Source: Eucalyptus grandis (taxonomy: Eukaryota > Streptophyta > Magnoliopsida > Myrtales > Myrtaceae). Taken from it: a stretch of DNA of 64,000 nt. How positions within the stretch are numbered: the stretch's first letter is position 1; each line of letters begins with the position of its first letter. Both the position numbers and the translations under genes were made by a program. Location of the stretch: positions 53,019,716-53,083,715 of the forward strand of contig NC_052616.1 of NCBI RefSeq assembly GCF_016545825.1. The letters run 5' to 3'. Positions 1-10,967 of this stretch are shown piece by piece. The notes below the pieces were generated by a model. That model saw nothing but the letters and a program-made list of their open reading frames with translations. It made no database searches and was not told the DNA's origin.

Positions 1-139
1 GATTAGGAGGGGAAAACCGAAGCTTGGATGACTTGTTCTTGTGTGATGTTGCTGTTTTCGTTTGAATCCGCTCGAGTCAGAATTTTGTGAGAGCTTGCAT
101 GCATGTTTAGAGTTCGATTTTGGATTTGATCTCTGCATT

Positions 140-600
140 AAAGTTGTAGGGGACATCTTAAAATAAAACATACTAAAATTTGGTGGAAAATGATGGAGGT
201 TTAAGGGGTTAAACTCTCATCCTACGGAGATGCTAGATCTGGAATGTTTTCGCATAAACTGTTTGAGTCAGAAACTTGTGAGAGCTTGAATGCATTTTTA
301 GAGTTCGATTTTTACTTGTATCTCTTCATGAAAGTTGTAGATAACGTCTTAAACTACAACATACTAAAATTTGGTGGAAAATGATGGAGGTTTAAGGGGT
401 TAAACTCTCATCCTACGGAGACCTCAGATCTGGAACGATTTCACTGAACTTTTGATGGATTTGTGGTTGCATGTTGAGTTGTGCTAAGAATATCTCTTCG
501 ATATCTTCATGAAAGTTGTAGGGGACATCTTAAAATACAACATACTAAAATTTGAAGCAAAATGAACAATTATAACCTAGTAAATTGACTAAATCTTGAA
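140..600 (+). repeat. Three direct repeats (~180-190 bp) inside the LTR
   Basis: The block beginning AAAGTTGTAG, then GACATCTTAAAATACAACATAC and GGAGGTTTAAGGGGTTAAAC, starts at about 140, 331 and 512. The third copy is cut short. A reverse-oriented counterpart lies at about 21640-22080 in the related LTR, so the repeats predate spread of the family. Confidence 0.8.
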
Positions 601-1429
601 GACGGAAATTCTGGAGACGTGGTACAGGACACCCGAGACTTCATGGACCTAAACGACGACTATAATCTCGATTTATGACTTAGATATCTTCATGAAAATT
701 GTAGAAAACATCTTTATGTAAAACATATCCAAATTGAAGAGGAAACGAAGAAGGATAGGTAGGTGAAAACTCAGTATTTCGGAGAAGCATGCACTGGACG
801 TTTCAGTGTTGGATCCAGAAGCTTCGTGAGACTGTAGAAATTAATCTAATAATAATTTGGCTTAGAAGTCTGCATGAAAAATGTACTTTAGTGTCTGGGC
901 TATAACCCGATAAAATTTCGTAATTTTTGGAGGTCGTATGGATATTTTAATCAAATTATCTCGGAAACTGTGCATTCTGATTTCATCCGAAAATTTCATG
1001 CTATTTTGTGTGAATTATGGAATTGTGTGGAATTCTATTTTGGCCATGAATTTTGCATGAAATAATTATCCTATTGTCTTGATTTTCACTTGCCTTAATT
1101 TTTATGATTTTTGAGAATTATATAGATATTAAATTTAATATTTTTAAAAGTGGCACAAGCTGGAATTTAAATAAATGTAAAAAGGGCATGATAAATGGAT
1201 TATTTTAATTGGCATAAACTCCATTAAATTTTATTTCATAAATAATTGTACCATGTAGCTTGTATAATGATGACTAATGATGCATGCATGAATCAAAGCA
1301 TGAAAGTGATCTTGTTTGCTATTGCATCATATGCCGTGCTGAGTTGAGACATAAATTGGTAACCATGAATAAAAGAGATAAATGAGGAGACTGTTGTGGC
1401 GGATGATAATTCCCTAGGAGTGTCAGGAT

Positions 1430-1740
1430 GCCCGGGATGGGGGGTGCCGGAAGCCGGATTGTATTGAGATACAAGGCCGGATTGTCCTTCGGAGTTTCGA
1501 GATGCCCGAAAAGTTGGGGGTGCCGGAAGCCCTGGAGGTTTGTGCCCAGGGGGATGCCTCATGATGCCAGTTGGGGTGCGAGATGCCCGGCCAGGGAGTG
1601 TAAATGCTGGAAGCCTCAGAGGTCTTTGCTTGAGGGAATGCCTCGTGATGCTAGTTGGGATGCGAGATGCCCGGAATGTGGGGGGCCGGATGCCCGGTGG
1701 CCTGGAATGGCTGAATGCCGGAGGTTTTTCTCGCGATGCC
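1430..1740 (+). repeat. ~105-bp GC-rich tandem repeat inside the LTR
   Basis: Units contain GATGCCCGG, GGAAGCC, and GGGAATGCCTCGTGATGC-like segments, repeated about three times with divergence. Long frames on both strands here come from the repeat structure. The related LTR has the same array at about 20655-20870. Confidence 0.7.
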
Positions 1741-1854
1741 AACATGAGGCACGAGTGTATAATATGAGATGAAATTGGTGATCCGAGGAAGGGTGATGTG
1801 GTGATCAAATGGAAAGTTAAAAAGTGGAAAATTGAACCATGCATGATATGATAT

Positions 1855-2125
1855 GACATGATGATGATGGTCACCTATGGCATGATGATATGCATGATAT
1901 GATATGACATGATGATGATGATCACCTATGGCATGATGATATGCATGATATGATGACGATGTGCGCATATGATATGATACGACATGATGATGATGATGAT
2001 ATGCACATATGACATGATATGATGATGATGATATGCATATATGATATGATATGATGACGTCATGATGACAATGATACGAGTATGACATGATGGTATGCAT
2101 GTATGTGTTATGATTTTGATGACGA
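1855..2125 (+). repeat. Degenerate (ATG)n/CATGATATG simple repeat
   Basis: A 270-bp run made almost only of TGATGATG, CATGATATGATATG and close variants. On the minus strand it reads as a histidine/serine-rich frame with no gene character. A counterpart lies at 20210-20525 in the related LTR. Confidence 0.85.
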
Positions 2126-2948
2126 GGCATGATAGTATATGCATGGCTTCAAGGTAAGAAATGCCTGGAATGCATGTATGATTTGTATGATGCTTTGAGT
2201 GGCTATTGGATTCATTTACCTGTTAAGTGGTTATACTCACCCCTTTTGGGGACCAACATTTCCGATTAGCAGCATGCCGTTCCCTGCTATCACTCGGGGT
2301 GTGTTTTACGGTCTACCATCCGATGTCGAGGTCGAGTGCGAGGAGTTTGGCTGTCCTTCTGTTCCTGGATTGACGTATATTCGAGTGCGCTGTTTAGTCA
2401 TGTACGATGTAGGCCTGGCTGGGGGTCCGGTTGTCCAGGAGTTCATCTCTGTCCACATTCGTCGTGATGGGGTGATGCGAGGGATGTTGTCGCCGCCACC
2501 GCCTGATGCACCGGGTTGGGTGTGAGGGCCCGTGCGTGACGAGTAGGAGCTGGATTTTTTTGGGGATAGTTAGCCGACACTGATGATGGGGATTGTTGCA
2601 CGTGAGTTGTAGCGGGTTGAGGGTTCTTTTTGGGGTTTTAGGCCGGACATGGCTGAGTCCTGGCTTTTCCTTTCGATGTATCGACCCAAAGAAATCCCAT
2701 CTTGAAAATATATGTAAATAAAGTGTCACGGCTTGTCTATTAATCATGGTGATTAGTGGTGTGTATTTGTATTATGGTTGGTAGGGGGAGAGATGGTGAT
2801 GTTTTATTTTGCTTCCGCTAATGAGTCGCGCTGGGACTGTCTTTTTTTTTTTTTAAATGTCTATGAATTACGACGCTTCTTCTAGAGAGAGGTAGTAAGG
2901 TGTAACGTTGGTGCCTGTGGCGACCCTTGAAGGGTTCGGGGTGTCACA

Positions 2949-3990
2949 ATCAGTCAACAATTAACCAGCCCAAACAACTACTCAACTTGGTCGCGGGAGC
3001 TCCGGCATGCCCTGGTAACAAAGGATAAGGATGGTTTTCTCAACGGAATGATTCCAGTTCCGTCTGACGAGCAAATGGCTCGAATTTGGAGGAAATGTAA
3101 CCAACTTGTCAAAACTTGGATCGGGAATTGTATCGCACCCGAAGTTGCAGCTGGACTTCCCCCGATGGAGGATACTAAAAAGATGTGGGATAACATTAAG
3201 GAAATGTATGGAAAGCTAGATCAAATCAAGATTTTTTCCATAACACAGCAAATTTTGGATCTGAAGCAGGGTAACATGACTATCGCGATAGTCTACAATA
3301 AACTGTCGGCCCTGTGGAATGAGATGGAAGTAACCGAAGAAAAAATTGACTGGCCCGAACACATTCTACGTAGTACAAGAACATGCGCGAGAGAGAGAAG
3401 GCGATTAGGTTTTTCCTAATCTTAAACGAGACATACCTTTCATTTCGATCTCAGATCCTGACAATGGATCCCATGCCGAACCTTGGCCGAATTTATCAAC
3501 TCGTCGTCCAAGAGGAGAGCCAACAGAGGATGGCGGTTTATGGAAAGGGAGGCGAGGCGATGGCTCTGGCAGTAAAAGGCCATTTTTGCTCTCCACAGAG
3601 AAACTCAGGAAACGGAGAACGAAAAGGGGCGAATTTTGGGTTGTCTTCAAGAAACCCTAGCCCTAATTTTGGCGAGCAATTGGACGGTCCGAATTTTTTG
3701 GTGATAGGGCCCTTCTCAGACGGCCCATGAAGCAGCTTCGCTGGAGCAAACAGCCACGGGGAATTAATACCTATGGACCAGACAGTGCACGTGGAATTCA
3801 ACCCACTAGGCTAGACAAGGCATATGGGCCCACTTTGGCCCAAGCTTTCTAGCTTGGAAATAGGTTTCCTTCGACCGCAAAAACCAATGGTCAAAAAGGA
3901 AAATGTAAATTATAGTGTGACTATTGTAAACGTCTGCACCATACACTTGATAATTGTTGGAAATTACATGGGAAATCTGGAGAAAAAGAA
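2949..3990 (+). pseudogene. Copia copy 1 gag (UBN2-type) and zinc knuckle, broken
   Basis: The frame from 2950 reads SPNNYSTWSRELRHALVTKD and continues with IWRKCNQLVKTWIGNCI and KKMWDNIKEMYGKLDQIKIF. This is typical of the Copia capsid (gag/UBN2) domain that forms the virus-like particle. Near 3370 a frameshift moves the rest to another frame (MREREKAIRFFLILNETYL). The zinc knuckle CDYCKRLHHTLDNC (CX2CX4HX4C), which packages RNA, is visible at about 3915-3960 in yet another frame, next to a TAG stop. There is no start codon here because the 5' part is missing. The domain order is clear; the gene is not functional. Confidence 0.9.
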
Positions 3991-4139
3991 AAAAGGGAAA
4001 TCTTCACAAATTTTTCCGGTATTGGGTCAACCAACATATAGATCGATTACCTATGAGCAGTATCAGGAAATGATGGAACCTTTGAAAAAATTGGATGCCT
4101 CTGATAAGGCTAGGAGCTTCATAGGTACATCTTACTATT

Positions 4140-5560
4140 TGATGAATTCAATTTTGAAGAATGCATGGATTATAGATTCGGGTGCTAGCGAACACATTGT
4201 CTGTAATAAGGGTTTCTTTTCCAAAATCAAGAAATTATATTTCCCTATATTGGTACAACTTCTGAATGGAAATTCCACACAAGTTGTCATGACTGGCATT
4301 GTGAATCTTAGTCCCCTAATTACACTTCGAAATGTGCTTTATGTGCCTGGCTTCCAATTCAACCTCATATCAGTTAATCGAGCTTATAAAAAATTCATGC
4401 CATGTTCAATAAATCATTGTGTAACCATGTTATCAATGACAAGAATTTTCTTTATCATAAAAGATTGAGACATAGTACTTCATTTCCTTGTCCCCAGTGT
4501 CCTATCTATCCTTTGGCAAAACAGACATGTGCTCCTTTCCCAAATAGTTATTCCTGAGCAAATGGTATTTTTTCATTAATCCATGCTGATGTTTGGGGAC
4601 CCTACCATACTTTGCACCATGATGGGTCGCAATATTTCCTCACAATTGTTGATGGTTTTTCTCGTGCGACATGGATATTTCTCATGCAATCCAAAAATCA
4701 AGTCCTTTCTCACCTAAGGACCTTTCTTTCCTTGTCCAAAACTCAGTTTGGAAAAACAATCCATCGGATTAGAACTGATAATGGTAGAGAGTTCTTCAAT
4801 GGTGAATGTGCTTCTTTATTTTCCCTTAATGAAATCTTGCATGAGAGTTCTTGCACTTATACACCATAGCAAAATGGTGTTGTTGAGAGAAAACATCGTC
4901 ACCTCTTAGAAGTAGCACGTGCCCTTAAGTTTCAAGAATCCATTCCTGAGAATTTTTGGGGAGATTGTGTGGTCACAACAACATATGATTGCATGCCATC
5001 ACGCATTCTAAAAGGGAAGACACCATTTGAGATGTTGTCTAGAAGGAAGCCGAATCTGAGTCATCTTAGAGTTTTTGGGCGCCTCTGTCATGTAACTATA
5101 GTGGGACACAAGGATAAAATGGCACCACGTGCCAGTGAATGTATATTCATGGGATATCCCACCTTAAAAAAGGGATATCGGATTTACGCACCATCCACAA
5201 GAGAATTCTTTGTGAGTAGAGATGTTGTCTTTCATGAGAATATTTTTCCCTTCCAAACTCTTGTCTCTTTAACCGAAGATGAGAAGACGGTCAATCCAAG
5301 ATTCTTATTGGAAGAGGATTTACTTTGGGGAGGAACATTTATTGCTACTTCTCCTCCAAGACTGACTGATGTATTGCCTACAATGCCTATTGAGACATCT
5401 GCGAGTCATTCCACTGAAGAATCTCATATAGAAGAGCCATCACAGTCCACAAACCTTCCAGAACCAAGCCCTACTGAAGATGAGACCTTCTCAGTGCAAC
5501 AAGAGCCTCCACAGTGTTCTAGTCGAGTTGCTCGTCCATCAGCTTGGACAAAGGATTATA
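4140..5560 (+). pseudogene. Copia copy 1 protease and integrase, broken
   Basis: The aspartic protease active site is seen as WIIDSGASEHIV at about 4166-4200, followed by LYVPGFQFNLISVN, the usual region before the integrase. The integrase core shows ADVWGPYHTL (first Asp), RTDNGREFF (second Asp, about 4775) and [16 protein letters not shown] (catalytic Glu, about 4880). A TAG stop at about 4867-4869 (TYTP*QNG) separates the last two. A deletion of about 127 bp near 4410 removes the segment between protease and integrase that the second copy at 52950-53080 retains. The C-terminal integrase part ([19 protein letters not shown]) is open to about 5830. Confidence 0.9.
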
Positions 5561-5679
5561 TATGTGGTTCTTCAAGATTGTCAGGTACTCATTATCCTAT
5601 CTCGTCTTACATTTCATTTGATAAGCTATCACCAGAACACCTATGTTGTATAAGCCGTACTTCTGAAGAACAAGAACCT

Positions 5680-7235
5680 TCTAATTGTAATGAGGCCAAA
5701 GATGATCCTCATTGGCAAAAGGCCATGGAGGCTGAGTTACATACTTTGATAGAAAATCATACTTGGGATATCATACCATTGCCTACTCATCGCAAACCAA
5801 TTGGATATAAGTGGGTTTACAAGATTAAATAAATGGCATATGGTTCTATAGAGAGATATAAGGCTCGATTGGTGGCCAAGGGCTTTACATAACGAGAAGG
5901 TTTTGATTACCATGAAACTTTTTCACCTGTTACAAAAGATGTCACAGTTTGTTCTTTCCTATCGGTTGCTGCTTTTCGTGACTGGCCGTTGCATCAAATG
6001 GATGTGCATAATGCCTTCTTACATGGTGATCTGGATGAAGAAATCTACATAGATCTTCCACCAGGATTACAGAGATAGGGGGAGTCTAAGGCATGTCGTC
6101 TTTGTAAATCTCTTTATGAACTAAAGCAAGCCTCTCAACAATGGCATGCCAAGTTTACTAATGCACTTATAGCCACTGGATTCAAACAGTCCAAATATGA
6201 CTATGCCTTATTCATTTGGACAAAAGGTATGTCATCTATTTACTTGATGATTTATGTTGATGACATATTTATCATGGGAAATGATGATTCTGCTGTGAAG
6301 AGACTTAAAGAGTATCTACACTCTACCTTCCATATCAAAGATTTAGGGCCGCCGAACTATTTTCTTGGAATTGAGATAGCTTGTTCAGATCAAGGAATCT
6401 CTATCAGCCAGCGAAAATTCATAATGGAGATTATATCGAAAGCAGGACTGTCAAGCTGTAGACCAGCCATTATTCCTACTTAGCAAAATGCCAAGTTGAC
6501 TTCTGTCGACTACGATACTAGCATATCCTCTTCTTCTGATGATCCGTTATTAAAAGATTCGTCGGGACATCAGAGACTCGTAGGGAAACTTATATATCTC
6601 ATTATGACTAGGCCAGACATCTGCTATGCAGTGTAGACTCTTAGCCAATTCGTGCACAGTCCAAAGTAATCTCACATGAATGCAACCTTGAAGATTGTGA
6701 GATACTTAAAGACATGTCTAGGCTTAGGGATACTTCTTTCTTGGAAGTGCAATATGGAAATGACGGCTTACTGCGATGCAGATTATGCCACATGCCCTAT
6801 GAGCAGAAGATCTATTACTAGATTTTGTATCAAATTTGGGGAATTATTGCTCTCATGGAAGACAACGAAGCAGTCTACTGTATTTCTATCCTTAGCTGAA
6901 GCCGAGTATCGATCTATGGCCAAGACTGTCTGTGAAATAGTTTGGTTAAGGGGTTTACTTTAGGATCTCAAGGCATGAGTTAAACGACTGACTACACTCT
7001 TTTGTGACAATGATTTAGCACTTAAAATTGCAGCAAATCCTGTATTGCATGAGAGGACAAAACATATAGAAGTTGATTGTTACTTTACTTGAGAAAAGAT
7101 TCAAGAAGGAGTTATCGAGACAAGAGGGATTAGAACCTCGGAGCAACCAGCGGACTTATTCATTAAACCTCTTTGCCAAAGACAACATGCATATCTTCTA
7201 AACAAGCTTGGCGTCTTGGACATCTACAAGCCACC
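5680..7235 (+). pseudogene. Copia copy 1 reverse transcriptase and RNase H, broken
   Basis: The reverse transcriptase begins [19 protein letters not shown] and shows [36 protein letters not shown] and the catalytic YVDD at about 6255 (LMIYVDDIFIMGND). RNase H follows with AYCDADYA near 6770 and SLAEAEYRSMA near 6895. Stops interrupt it at about 5830, 5890, 6076, 6481, 6634 and 6961. These would copy element RNA into DNA in an intact element. The YVDD dyad is preserved although the frame is dead. Confidence 0.9.
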
Positions 7236-7240
7236 AGCTT

Positions 7241-7475
7241 GAGGGAGAGTGTTGGAAGATATGATTCGGCAAATCGTATCTAATTGAAAATTGATAGAGA
7301 ATCCTGTATATTTTAGGATTAGAAAGATAGGGGAATACTTATTTTCCTTTATTAATTCCTTCTTTGTAATTAAATACATTGTACATTACAGAGATTACAA
7401 TCAATAGAGAGAATACAATTTTCTTCTCCTATTTTTCTCCTTCCTTCCCGACGCCTTTTCTTCGGTCTTCCGACA
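7241..7475 (+). repeat. Polypurine tract and 3' LTR of Copia copy 1
   Basis: GAGGGAGAG (7241-7249) is the polypurine tract that primes plus-strand synthesis. The LTR runs from TGTTGGAAGA (7250) to TCTTCCGACA (7475), 226 bp, with near-perfect inverted termini (one mismatch). No matching 5' LTR is in the window. Confidence 0.9.
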
Positions 7476-9227
7476 TAGTCACCTCATTTTGTCCAAGTCA
7501 AGGTTGTTTCATGTTATTTACTTTGAGATATAAGCATGATTTGTTTAGGTACCACTAACGGGGTCCTGTCCCAGGGTATGATAACAATGCCATGTGTATT
7601 TTTTGCCTAACACTATATCGAGTTTTACTTTTCTTACAATTTTCCATTTTCCGTATTTTCATATTTATCTCGTTTCGTGCGTTTTTCATATGTATGCTTG
7701 ATGGATACCCATTTTTGCTAGCAACCATACATGATAATTTAGTAGAATGTACCTAAGGGTTTAAGATTTGACAAGGCCACCTGAAAACACGTTTTCAATA
7801 AAAACGAGGCAAGTTCAGGTGTTGAAAAACAATTAGTGTAATCAAGGCCATGTTCCTAAAATCTCTAGTTCATGAATAGTGAAATGTCCTCTTACATTTC
7901 ACTTAGTCCCTAGCTGGCTTAGAATAGGTTAGCAATGCCACAAAAGTGAAAGAACACTAGGTAAATCATAATGATTCGAGTCAACCGAATGTCGCTGATT
8001 GGTTGAGTTTGGGAGAATCCGTGCCAAGCATTTGCACAACCTCGTAAGAGGCTCTGGCTACTTTCACTCAGCAAGTGATCACCCTAATAGATACTTGATC
8101 CCCGAATCTCACTTGGGGCTAGTCATGACACGTGCTAACAAAGAAACTTATTCATAATGAATATTCATCTTTATCCTTCATATGCATTGTTCATTACCCA
8201 TAACTCGCACATAAAAATTTGAAAATACATTTTGATAACCTTAATTCATAATTGAATTTCTTCAAATCCCATTGCTTTGCAACACTCTAAATTATTATCT
8301 CCAAATAGTTCACAAAACTTAACAAATCCTAAATTGGCCATCACAATTTGAAATTCACATAACCATAAATTAATTTTAAATGCCACGTTTGCATTTTTAA
8401 CGGAAAATGTTAACGGTATTAACTTTAAGACTCGGTCGAAATAATTTGACAAGTTTTAGGACTTAATTGCACTTTTTGTAAGTTTTATGACTAAATTGCA
8501 TTTTTTTAGGACTTTAGTAGCACTTATCCCTTCTTCTTTTTGCCTTCAAGTGCAGGAGCTATTGTAGGAGGAAAAGAAAGTGGGTTACATGGGCTTGAGC
8601 TTTGGGCTGAGGTGACTTGGACTTGGGCCAATTGTTTTCTTACTTTATAAGACCAATTCTTACCCATCTAACAGCATGTGCTTACAAAATGAATTGAGAG
8701 TAGGGGAAATGTCGTCAATCCTGATGATGTTGCTTATGAGTATGTGGCGGATTCTCTTTGCTGGTACGAGATGTTTATGGCACCATTTAGGTATTTTAAT
8801 GAGAAATGATTCGATGTTAGTCTTTAATTTACTATAAACCAATAGTCTATTATAGATAACAAAAAATCAAATAATAGATGGTTATAAATTATTGTGGAGC
8901 TCACTCCTTCAAGAGTTTGTGACTTACAACAAGTTATTATTCTCATAGTGGCCCAAAAATTGTTATACTAGCAAAGCCTTATTTTTATACCTTTAGTTTT
9001 CCATTTCTCCCTAAATCCAATACCTAGCCTCTTACTACCATTAGGATGCGTTCTCAAATTTCTATTGTTTCCTTTGGCTTCAAGAGACTTAAAAAATTGG
9101 AGTACCTATTAGGAAACTCCCACATCATAGAATTTATATAATGTTGAGTAATTAATATATCTTAGTTAACTCATAACTTATTGGCTTAACTTTTTAAGTA
9201 AAAGTTGGTCCAATTGGATATGTTGAT
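7476..9227. other. No gene recognised between Copia copy 1 and the Gypsy element
   Basis: About 1.75 kb of moderately AT-rich DNA with only short frames. The style of 7540-8130 resembles decayed LTR or untranslated retroelement sequence, but no terminus, primer site or protein match was found. Confidence 0.5.
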
Positions 9228-9470
9228 GGGCTCACTGGATATGTTGATAGGCTCAAAGGTGTCCATTGGGAGGCTGTTTATCAGTCCACCATTGTTTAGT
9301 ATTCAAGGAGGGGACGGCAACAATCAATGTAGAAACAAATCTAGAACTACTTGGTTCTCTTAATAAATATATTATGAAGGTCTTACCTCTGTTGCATGAT
9401 TTGTCATTTCTTTCTGCCCTATTGGTTTCGAGTTTGTTAGCTAAGTTGCTATTTTGCTATTTTGCAATTT
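9228..9470 (+). repeat. Block X, left copy (~243 bp direct repeat flanking the Gypsy element)
   Basis: Runs from GGGCTCACTGGATATGTTGA to TATTTTGCAATT. The same sequence, with few differences, occurs in the same orientation at 26507-26740, immediately outside the other end of the Gypsy element. It is far longer than an integrase target duplication. Its origin is unknown; the right copy continues into the coding-like piece at 26741-26941. Confidence 0.85.
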
Positions 9471-9517
9471 GGGATGTTACCACTCTTCCCATTTTATAAA
9501 AATTTCGTCCTTGAAAT

Positions 9518-10800
9518 TTAAACCTTACAAGACTTGATAAAAAAGGTGGAGTACAATTCTCTCATTGACTCCTCAGTCTCCCATGTCGCTCCTTCTGTAC
9601 CGTGGTGTTGCCAGATCACTTTAACCAACGGAATGGTCTTTGTACGCAGGACTTGCTCTTTGCGATCAACAATATGAACCGAGCTTTCTACATATGACAC
9701 ACGGTAATCCACGTCCAATTCTTCAAAATTGAGTACGAGTGTTGGGTCAGGCTCGTACTTCCTCAACATCAACACATAGAAGACGTCATGCACTTGTACC
9801 AATCTTGGTGGCAATGTAAGACGATACGCTAAGGTCCCGATTCTCTCAAGAATCTCAAATGGACCTATGTACCTCAGACTCAGTTTGCCTTTCTTACCAA
9901 AGCGCGAGGTTCCCCTCATTGGTGACACTTTCAGAATAATGTGATCACCAACTTGGAATTCTAAAGACCTTCGAAGCTTATCTGCATAGCTTTTCTGCCT
10001 GATTTGAGCAGTCTTTAATCTACCTCTGATTACTACCACGACATCCACTGATTGTTGAACCAACTCTAGGCCTGTTATCTTCCTTTCCCCAACTTCATCC
10101 CAACACACTGGTGTTCTGCATGCTCTACCATACAACACTTCGAATGGAGCCATCTGGATACTTTGCTAGTAACTATTGTTGTAGGCGAATTCTACCAGAT
10201 GAAGCTGATCTTCCCAACTTCCTTTGAAGTTTATTACACAAGCTCTTAGCATGTCCTCAAGAGTCTGAATTGTCCTCTCGGACTGGCCATACGTCTGAGG
10301 ATGATATGCTGTATTGTATTGAAGCTTTGTACCAAGAGCACTTTGCAAGCTCTTCCAAAAAGCGGCTGTAAACCTCGGGTCTTGATCTGACGTTATTGTA
10401 ATCGACACTCCATGCATTCGAACCACCTAACGCACGTACAGGTCTGTGTGCCTATCTAGACTGAGGTCCTTTCGAACTGCAATGAAATGAGCCGACATTG
10501 TCAGTTTATCGATTACTATCCAGATCGAATCATTCCCTCTCTGACTTCTTGGTAGTCCAGTCATGAAGTCCATCGTGATATGCTCCCATTTCCATTTTGG
10601 GATCGCGAGAGGTTGCAGAAGCCCTCCCAGCTTGCAATGTTGAGTTTTTACTTGTTGACACGTCAAATACTTGGCGACATGCTTGGCGATATGCGTCTTT
10701 ATACCCGACTACTAGTAGTGTTGATGCAGGTTTTGGTACATTTTTGTGCTTCTAGGATGAATATTGTAATTGCTACGATGTGCCTCAAATAAAATTTCTT
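9518..10800 (-). pseudogene. Gypsy integrase with chromo-like C-terminus, broken
   Basis: On the minus strand the integrase shows the end of the HHCC finger (YLTCQQVKTQHCKLGG, about 10660), catalytic Asp in TMDFMTGLPRSQRG, the second Asp in TITSDQDPRFTAAFW, and Glu in YGQSERTIQTLEDMLRA. The C-terminal part runs MAPFEVLYGRACRTPVCWDE to GDHIILKVSPMRGTSRFGKK and PFEILERIGTLAYRL. It ends with DRKEQVLRTKTIPLVKVIW..ATWETEESMRELY, a chromodomain-like tail thought to guide insertion into heterochromatin. Stops at about 10427 and 10160 split it into three frames. All three catalytic residues are still readable. Confidence 0.9.
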
Positions 10801-10967
10801 CTCTAAGCTCAACATCGTTAGGTACAACCAAACATCCTTGAAATCTTAGAGTCTCGTCATCAGCAATCTGAAAATCAGCCTTCCTTTTATCTCGCGTCCT
10901 CCCGGAGAATTCTCTCGTACATCCGGGATCCGTTGGTTGGAGTTGCTTGATTCGACTGACATCGGGT

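Larger units (their letters stand above)
1..2948 (+). mobile_element. Long LTR of a Gypsy (Tekay-like) element, 5'-truncated by the window edge
   Basis: Non-coding LTR-type sequence ending in GGGGTGTCACA at 2948. It matches, block by block and in opposite orientation, the complete LTR at 19395-22887. Shared parts are the tandem block at 140-600, the ~105-bp repeats at 1430-1740, the ATG-rich stretch at 1855-2125, a conserved 2200-2400 block around TCACCCCTTTTGGGG, and an AATAAA signal at 2717-2722. By comparison about 0.73 kb of its 5' end is outside the window. Short reading frames inside it are not conserved genes. Its 3' edge falls inside the gag of the following Copia element, so it is probably a solo LTR inserted there; the left target duplication cannot be seen. 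Confidence 0.75.
2949..7475 (+). mobile_element. Ty1/Copia retrotransposon copy 1, decayed, 5' end missing
   Basis: Gag, zinc knuckle, protease, integrase, reverse transcriptase and RNase H appear in Copia order, followed by a polypurine tract and a 226-bp 3' LTR. Many in-frame stops and frameshifts interrupt it, so it cannot encode a full polyprotein. It begins abruptly at 2949 in gag, where the upstream Gypsy LTR ends, so the 5' LTR and start of gag lie left of the window or are lost. A second copy of the same family is at 51519-54188. Confidence 0.95.

Noticed and set aside
1855..2125. Possible CRISPR-like or satellite array
   Set aside because: Degenerate trinucleotide repeat without repeat-spacer structure, in a plant LTR.
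1651..2144. Histidine-rich minus-strand frames
   Set aside because: Pure product of the ATG/CAT simple repeat; the same frames recur in the related LTR at 20210-20525.
2199..2525. 108-codon frame conserved between two LTR copies (minus 19914-20153)
   Set aside because: Conservation is explained by common descent of the LTRs. The frame is not kept to the same end in the second copy and spans the LTR regulatory/poly(A) zone.
7540..8130. Possible retroelement remnant
   Set aside because: Style is suggestive only; no terminus, primer site or protein motif supports a call.
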